A DNA stretch of 64,000 nucleotides. It comes from Ruminococcus sp. (GTDB lineage: Bacteria > Bacillota > Clostridia > Oscillospirales > Ruminococcaceae). The notes below the pieces were generated by a model. It made no database searches. It worked only from the letters and a program-made list of their open reading frames with translations, and was not told where the DNA came from. Where the stretch lies: NCBI GenBank assembly GCA_017529875.1, contig JAFXNC010000019.1, positions 1-64,000 on the forward strand, in the 5' to 3' direction. The position numbers were made by a program, and so were the translations under genes. Shown piece by piece: positions 61,392 through 64,000 of this stretch; position 1 is the first letter of the stretch, and each line of letters begins with the position of its first letter.

Positions 61392-63197
61392 TTACTTGTT
61401 GAGTCTTGCCTCGATCTTGTCAAGCTCCTTGTACAGAGCCTCGGGGATGTGACCGCCCTTTGCCTTGATGTCGTCATCATAGTAACGGCGCATTTCCTTG
61501 ATCTCAGCTTTCCAGAGATCCTTGTCAACTGCAAGCAGCTCCTTCATCCTGTCAAGGGAAACCTCGTCCTCGATGCCCTCACGGTTGATATCCTCGGGCT
61601 TGGGCAGGTAGCCGATAGGAGTCTCAACAGCGTCAACAGTACCCTCGCAGCGCTTGATGATCCAGTCGAGTACTCTCATGTTGTCGCCGAAGCCGGGCCA
61701 CATGAAGTTGCCCTCGGCATCCTTCTTGAACCAGTTTACGTTGAAGATCTTGGGAGCCTTGTCACCAAGCTTCTCGCCCATCTCCAGCCAGTGAGCCCAG
61801 TAGTCGCCTACGTTGTAGCCGATGAAGGGCTTCATAGCCATAGGATCGTGACGCAGAACGCCTACCGCACCGGCAGCAGCAGCGGTGGTCTCGGAGGAAA
61901 CAGCGGAGCCGACATAAGTGCCGTGTACCCAGTCGAAGGACTGATATACCAGCGGAGTGGTCTTCTCACGTCTGCCGCCGAAGATCATAGCCATTACAGG
62001 AACGCCCTCGGGATTGTTGAACTCAGGGGATACGCAGGGGCAGTTCTCTGCGGGAGCAGTGAATCTGGAGTTGGGATGAGCAAGCTTTTCGCCGCCTGCA
62101 ACATACTCGGGGCCGTTTACGTGAGCGCCCTTCCACTCCTCAGCGTTTACAGGAGGATTCTTGTCAAGACCCTCCCACCAGGGAGTCATGGTATCGAGGT
62201 TGATAGCAACGTTGGTGAAGATAGCGTTCTTCTTGGTGGAAGCCAGCGCATTGAAGTTGGACTTGGCATTGGTTCCGGGAGCAACGCCGAAGAAACCGTT
62301 CTCAGGGTTGATAGCATAAAGTCTGCCGTCCGGGCCGGGCTTCATCCAGGCGATATCGTCGCCGACAGTCCATACCTTGTAGCCCTGCTCGGTGTAGAAC
62401 TTGGGCGGGATCAGCATTGCAAGGTTGGTCTTGCCGCAGGCAGAGGGGAATGCAGCGGTGATGTACTTAACTTCGCCGTTGGGCTTTTCAACGCCGAGGA
62501 TGAGCATATGCTCGGCCATCCAGCCCTCGTTCTTGCCCTGGAAAGAAGCGATCCTAAGAGCAAAGCACTTCTTGCCCAGCAGAACGTTTCCGCCGTAAGC
62601 GGAGTTGATGGAGCAGATCCAGTTTCTCTCGGGGAACTGAACGATGTATCTCTTCTCGGGGTCAACGTCAGCCTTGGAATGGAGGCCTCTTACGAAGTCG
62701 TCAGAGGTGTCGCCCAGGTTCTCGAAGGCCTTGGCGCCCATACGGGTCATGATATCCATGTTGAGTACAACGTAGATAGAGTCGGTTACCTCAACGCCGA
62801 CCTTAGCAAGGGGCGAGCCGATAGGACCCATGGAATAGGGGATAACATACATTGTTCTGCCCTTCATAACGCCGTTGTACATGGGCTCGAGCATATTCCA
62901 CATATCATCGGGATCCATCCAGTTGTTGGTGGGGCCTGCGCCTTCCTTGGTCTTGGTGCAGATAAAGGTCCTGTCCTCAACACGTGCAACGTCGTTGGGA
63001 GCAGTCCTGTGATAGAGACAGCCGGGATACTCGTCCTGGTTCATCAGGATCATCTCGCCTGTGCTCAGGGCTTCGTCCTTGAGCTGCTGAAGCTGCTCGT
63101 CTGAACCGTCTATCCACACTACCTTATCAGGCTGTGTAAGAGCGATCATCTCGTCTACCCATTTGTTGACATTAGGGTTTTTAGTCAAGCTTGCCAT
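61392..63197 (-). CDS. pckA: Phosphoenolpyruvate carboxykinase (GTP)
   Basis: PEPCK interconverts oxaloacetate and PEP with GTP/GDP. In anaerobes it can run in the CO2-fixing direction toward succinate. The 601-residue protein matches the GTP-type family: kinase-1 loop FPSACGKTNLAML, metal site VGDDIAWMK, GVAPGTNAKSN, and the substrate segments MGPIGSPLAKVGVE and GGRREKTTPLVYQ. The ATP-type enzyme is unrelated in sequence. A GAGAGGAG site precedes the ATG and a perfect promoter lies upstream. Confidence 0.96.
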   Translation of the reverse strand: MASLTKNPNVNKWVDEMIALTQPDKVVWIDGSDEQLQQLKDEALSTGEMILMNQDEYPGCLYHRTAPNDVARVEDRTFICTKTKEGAGPTNNWMDPDDMWNMLEPMYNGVMKGRTMYVIPYSMGPIGSPLAKVGVEVTDSIYVVLNMDIMTRMGAKAFENLGDTSDDFVRGLHSKADVDPEKRYIVQFPERNWICSINSAYGGNVLLGKKCFALRIASFQGKNEGWMAEHMLILGVEKPNGEVKYITAAFPSACGKTNLAMLIPPKFYTEQGYKVWTVGDDIAWMKPGPDGRLYAINPENGFFGVAPGTNAKSNFNALASTKKNAIFTNVAINLDTMTPWWEGLDKNPPVNAEEWKGAHVNGPEYVAGGEKLAHPNSRFTAPAENCPCVSPEFNNPEGVPVMAMIFGGRREKTTPLVYQSFDWVHGTYVGSAVSSETTAAAAGAVGVLRHDPMAMKPFIGYNVGDYWAHWLEMGEKLGDKAPKIFNVNWFKKDAEGNFMWPGFGDNMRVLDWIIKRCEGTVDAVETPIGYLPKPEDINREGIEDEVSLDRMKELLAVDKDLWKAEIKEMRRYYDDDIKAKGGHIPEALYKELDKIEARLNK

Positions 63198-63251
63198 TGT
63201 AAAAAACTCCTCTCAAAGTGTTCAGTAGAAATTACAAATTTCCCTATTTTG

Positions 63252-63280
63252 ATTATACCGCAAATCTTTTATTTTGTCAA
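63252..63280 (-). promoter_or_regulatory. Consensus promoter for pckA
   Basis: On the minus strand: TTGACA, 17 bases, TATAAT. Confidence 0.85.
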
Positions 63281-63556
63281 CCGGATTTTGCAGGATTCCC
63301 GATTTTGTAATGCATTATTAATGTAATATATGAGGTTTGTTCAGCAGTGTGCCGGCAGTAAAATGCAAATCTGCGAACTGAACAAAAACCGTCCCTCGGC
63401 GCAGCTGCCTTTGAGCGATTGTGACGGTGAGGTAATTACGGCTGTGAAACGGGCTGTAAAACCTTGTGCAAAACCGACAGCTATCCTGGGACTATCTTCG
63501 CCGTTTGATGTGTGCTTTGCACAAACCGGAGAGCAACCATAGTATTCCGGTATGAT
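63281..63556. other. Intergenic region, no confident gene
   Basis: About 275 bases between the divergent promoters of pckA and the S-component gene. A 70-codon frame exists on the plus strand (63330-63542) but has no ribosome site or recognisable motif, and the downstream promoter starts after it. I recognise no riboswitch. Confidence 0.4.
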
Positions 63557-63585
63557 TTGCTTTTTCCGCAGGAAGGCATTATAAT
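63557..63585 (+). promoter_or_regulatory. Promoter for the S-component gene
   Basis: TTGCTT, 17 bases, TATAAT, about 40 bases before the ATG. Confidence 0.55.
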
Positions 63586-63625
63586 AATATCATCGAAAAA
63601 CCAAATGAAAGAGGGCTTGACAAAA

Positions 63626-64000
63626 ATGTCAGAAAACATCAGGATCCGCAGGCTCACCGCCGCGGGTATGCTCACGGCGCTGATCTTTGTTGCGACTGCT
63701 TACATCCACGTACCCACGGGGCTTGGATATACACACTTAGGGGACGGTTTCATCTTTATTGCGGCGGCGCTGCTGCCGAAGCCTTATGCCATAGCGGCGG
63801 CGGCCTTCGGAGCGTCCCTGGCAGATATCGTCAGCGGAATGGCTATCTGGGCTCCCGCCACGGTGATACTCAAAACGCTTACGGTGCTGGCCTTCACCTC
63901 AAAGCAGGGGAGAGTGCTGGTGCGCCGGAACTTCCTGGCGCTGATACCCGCACTGATCATCAACATCTTCGGTTACAGCATCTACGAGGCGCTGGTCATG
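63626..64000 (+). CDS. ECF-transporter S component-like membrane protein (partial, runs off right edge)
   Basis: The first 125 codons are visible and remain open to the window end. The N-terminus IRRLTAAGMLTALIFVATAYIHVP, read in parts, and the pattern of short hydrophobic helices with HLGDGFIFIAAALLPKPYAIAAAAFGASLADI are typical of substrate-binding S components of energy-coupling-factor vitamin transporters (TIGR04002-like). ATG 63626 follows a GAGGG site; an in-frame ATG at 63605 has none. The vitamin carried cannot be told, and no EcfAAT genes are in view. Confidence 0.75.
   Translation, partial: MSENIRIRRLTAAGMLTALIFVATAYIHVPTGLGYTHLGDGFIFIAAALLPKPYAIAAAAFGASLADIVSGMAIWAPATVILKTLTVLAFTSKQGRVLVRRNFLALIPALIINIFGYSIYEALVM

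Noticed and set aside
61449-63104. 551-codon plus-strand frame opposite pckA
   Set aside because: Antisense of a certain PEPCK; no recognisable domain.
63330-63542. 70-codon frame between pckA and the S-component gene
   Set aside because: No ribosome site, no recognisable sequence, and the next promoter begins after it.
63281-63556. Vitamin riboswitch before the S-component gene
   Set aside because: Checked for cobalamin, THF and preQ1-like signatures without success, and the promoter at 63557-63585 lies downstream of the region.

Overview
The window is a chromosomal segment of a low-redundancy Firmicute. By gene content it is probably a fibre-degrading Ruminococcaceae close to Ruminococcus: it has a dockerin-bearing secreted protein, GH43, GH5 and GH2 enzymes, an electron-bifurcating [FeFe]-hydrogenase set, GTP-type PEP carboxykinase, a KhpA/YlxM-linked SRP operon, and an L27 with the Prp-cleaved N-terminal extension. 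Coding DNA is GC-rich in this stretch, while promoters are AT-rich with near-consensus sigma-A boxes. No rRNA, CRISPR array or intact prophage is visible. The species call is inference; genes and motifs were read directly.

Layout. 0-1.6 kb: the first codons of a transposase with an RBS-masking hairpin, a zinc-ribbon membrane protein and a palindrome-rich intergenic region. 1.6-4.1 kb: araD with a GH43 enzyme, then the 3' remnant of a sortase-anchored surface protein. 4.2-8.6 kb: rplU-prp-rpmA, a membrane protein, obgE, a GNAT protein, mrnC and an orphan mazF. 8.7-13.9 kb: a fused secDF, a lipoprotein, a CBS protein and a D,D-carboxypeptidase. 13.9-16.4 kb (minus): ylxM-ffh-rpsP-khpA. 16.6-19.3 kb: an aldo/keto reductase, then a lipoprotein with repeated YGPPE motifs directly followed by a radical SAM/SPASM protein. 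19.3-22.5 kb (minus): a two-gene sufCB unit and a sialate-O-acetylesterase-like gene. 22.7-27.8 kb: response regulator, kinase, ABC ATPase and FtsX-type permease. 28-30.5 kb: a frameshifted dockerin protein and an HtrA protease. 30.8-38.4 kb: an orphan ParB/Noc, lipoproteins, dCMP deaminase, ACP, TraB-like protein, MntR-like regulator, LtaS-like sulfatase, GH5 lipoprotein and a thioredoxin-like protein. 38.7-43 kb: hydCBA. 43-46.6 kb: a large GH2. 46.9 kb: tRNA-Ala(GGC). 47.1-52.6 kb: thyX-tmk-DJ-1-fthC-mltG-U32. 52.8-56.2 kb: a frameshifted repeat surface protein and a small scar of mobile or decayed DNA. 56.2-59.7 kb (minus): rplM-rpsI, VanY-like peptidase, acylphosphatase and a zinc-ribbon membrane protein. 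59.8-61.3 kb: ECF sigma factor and DUF4179-type partner. 61.4-63.2 kb (minus): pckA. The right edge holds a truncated ECF-transporter S component.

How parts fit. Polysaccharide breakdown (GH5, GH43, GH2, esterase, dockerin protein) feeds pentose and hexose metabolism (AraD). Fermentation vents electrons through HydABC, and PckA links PEP and oxaloacetate. ThyX, Tmk, dCMP deaminase and the folate cyclo-ligase form a thymidylate set. DacA-like, VanY-like, MltG and LtaS-like proteins serve the envelope.

The best candidate for an undescribed system is the repeat lipoprotein plus radical SAM/SPASM pair at 17.7-19.2 kb, which looks like a substrate and its peptide-modifying enzyme. Secondary points are the minimal sufCB unit, the frameshifts in both large secreted proteins, the 55.7-56.1 kb scar, the hyd leader RNA and the ECF-type autoregulatory promoter.
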